A stretch of DNA of 64,000 bases from Rhizoclosmatium globosum (taxonomy: Eukaryota > Chytridiomycota > Chytridiomycetes > Chytridiales > Chytriomycetaceae). The DNA is taken from the NCBI GenBank assembly GCA_002104985.1, contig MCGO01000004.1:124001-188000 (forward strand), in the 5' to 3' direction. The notes beneath the pieces were generated by a model that was given only the letters and a program-made list of their open reading frames with translations, made no database searches and was not told the DNA's origin. A program made the translations under genes and the position numbers. Shown piece by piece: positions 63,736-64,000 of the stretch; positions within the stretch are counted from its first letter, which is position 1; each line of letters begins with the position of its first letter.

Positions 63736-64000
63736 ATGCCCCGCATCGTTTTCTTTGATGCTTTCAACACGCTATTTCGGCTAAAAGACAGCGTTGCCAA
63801 TTTATACATCAAACAACTAAAGGCTCTGGCAAGCGATTGTCCCTTGCCAACGACCGAAGCAGTGTCTGCCTCATTTCGCACCGCATTCAAGAAAAACAAC
63901 ACTTTGTATCCTTTATTTGGAAGAAACTTGGCCGGGGGATATCATCGATGGTGGGAAATCATTGTCACTGAGTCTCTCTCTGGTGCAGGCGTCCCAACCA
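63736..64000 (+). CDS. HAD-superfamily hydrolase, HDHD3-like (3' end outside window)
   Basis: ATG 63736 opens a frame that runs off the window end. The start MPRIVFFDAFNTLFRLKDS holds HAD motif I: the nucleophilic Asp in the form D-A-F-N-T, as in haloacid-dehalogenase-like and HDHD3 proteins (DAYGTL type). The later segment with a Tyr-His-Arg-Trp-Trp stretch (GGYHRWWEIIVTESL) resembles the cap region of HDHD3, which has QWWLDVV at this place. The motif-I position two after the Asp is Phe, not Asp, so a phosphatase role is not implied. Motifs II-IV are outside the window. The substrate is unknown. Confidence 0.75.
   Translation, partial: MPRIVFFDAFNTLFRLKDSVANLYIKQLKALASDCPLPTTEAVSASFRTAFKKNNTLYPLFGRNLAGGYHRWWEIIVTESLSGAGVPT

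Noticed and set aside
1..64000. Transposons, tRNA, rRNA, CRISPR or virus-derived segments
   Set aside because: No transposase, reverse transcriptase, terminal repeats, tRNA B-box-like sequence, rRNA stretch or repeat-spacer array was recognised by eye; a tool search could still find weak cases.

Overview
The window is nuclear DNA of a eukaryote, most likely a zoosporic (chytrid-type) fungus. Genes are split by many very short GT-AG introns, mostly 41-65 bp, often with a CTAAC/TAAC branch site. Intergenic gaps are short, often under 100 bp. The gene set combines two axonemal dynein heavy chains, which imply a motile flagellum, with a single-chain fungal-type urease and an RGS-domain protein of fungal flavour. 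The exact phylum is inferred, not proven.

Nineteen protein genes are seen. For sixteen of them the start, exon joins and stop give a continuous reading frame, so their exon models are internally consistent; the first and last are cut by the window, and a few N-termini stay uncertain. From left to right: an unrecognised low-complexity protein with TQT-type motifs (partial, +); an RGS protein with a repeated KL..FFGE motif (+); PPWD1 cyclophilin (+); Raptor, the TORC1 subunit (+); ribosomal protein uS4/RPS9 (+); inner-arm dynein heavy chain A (+, 16 exons, 4031 codons); MLH3 (-); CTNNBL1 (+); WDR18/Ipi3 (-); a TMEM33/Pom33-like membrane protein (-); inner-arm dynein heavy chain B (-, 18 exons, 4040 codons); MSH2 (+, 26 exons); XPB/Ssl2 helicase (+); a Cys-type glutathione peroxidase with a hydrophobic tail (-); OST3/OST6 (+); a PLAC8 cysteine-rich protein (+); urease (+); a leucine-rich-repeat membrane protein (-); and a partial HAD hydrolase (+).

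The functions are mainly core eukaryotic ones: spliceosome-linked proteins (PPWD1, CTNNBL1), ribosome and ribosome assembly (RPS9, WDR18), growth signalling (Raptor, RGS), genome maintenance (MLH3, MSH2, XPB), secretory pathway (OST3, TMEM33) and flagellar motility (two dyneins). There is no operon logic, but four divergent gene pairs share short upstream regions: MLH3/CTNNBL1 (91 bp), dynein B/MSH2 (288 bp), GPX/OST3 (68 bp) and LRR/HAD (44 bp). Two paralogous dynein genes of about 13 kb face each other across 9.2 kb. No transposon, tRNA, rRNA, CRISPR array or virus-like segment was recognised. The most unusual signals are the tandem TQT-type motifs in the first gene, the RGS-linked repeat, probable microexons of 5, 13 and 16 nt, tandem splice donors in the urease gene, and the tailed glutathione peroxidase.
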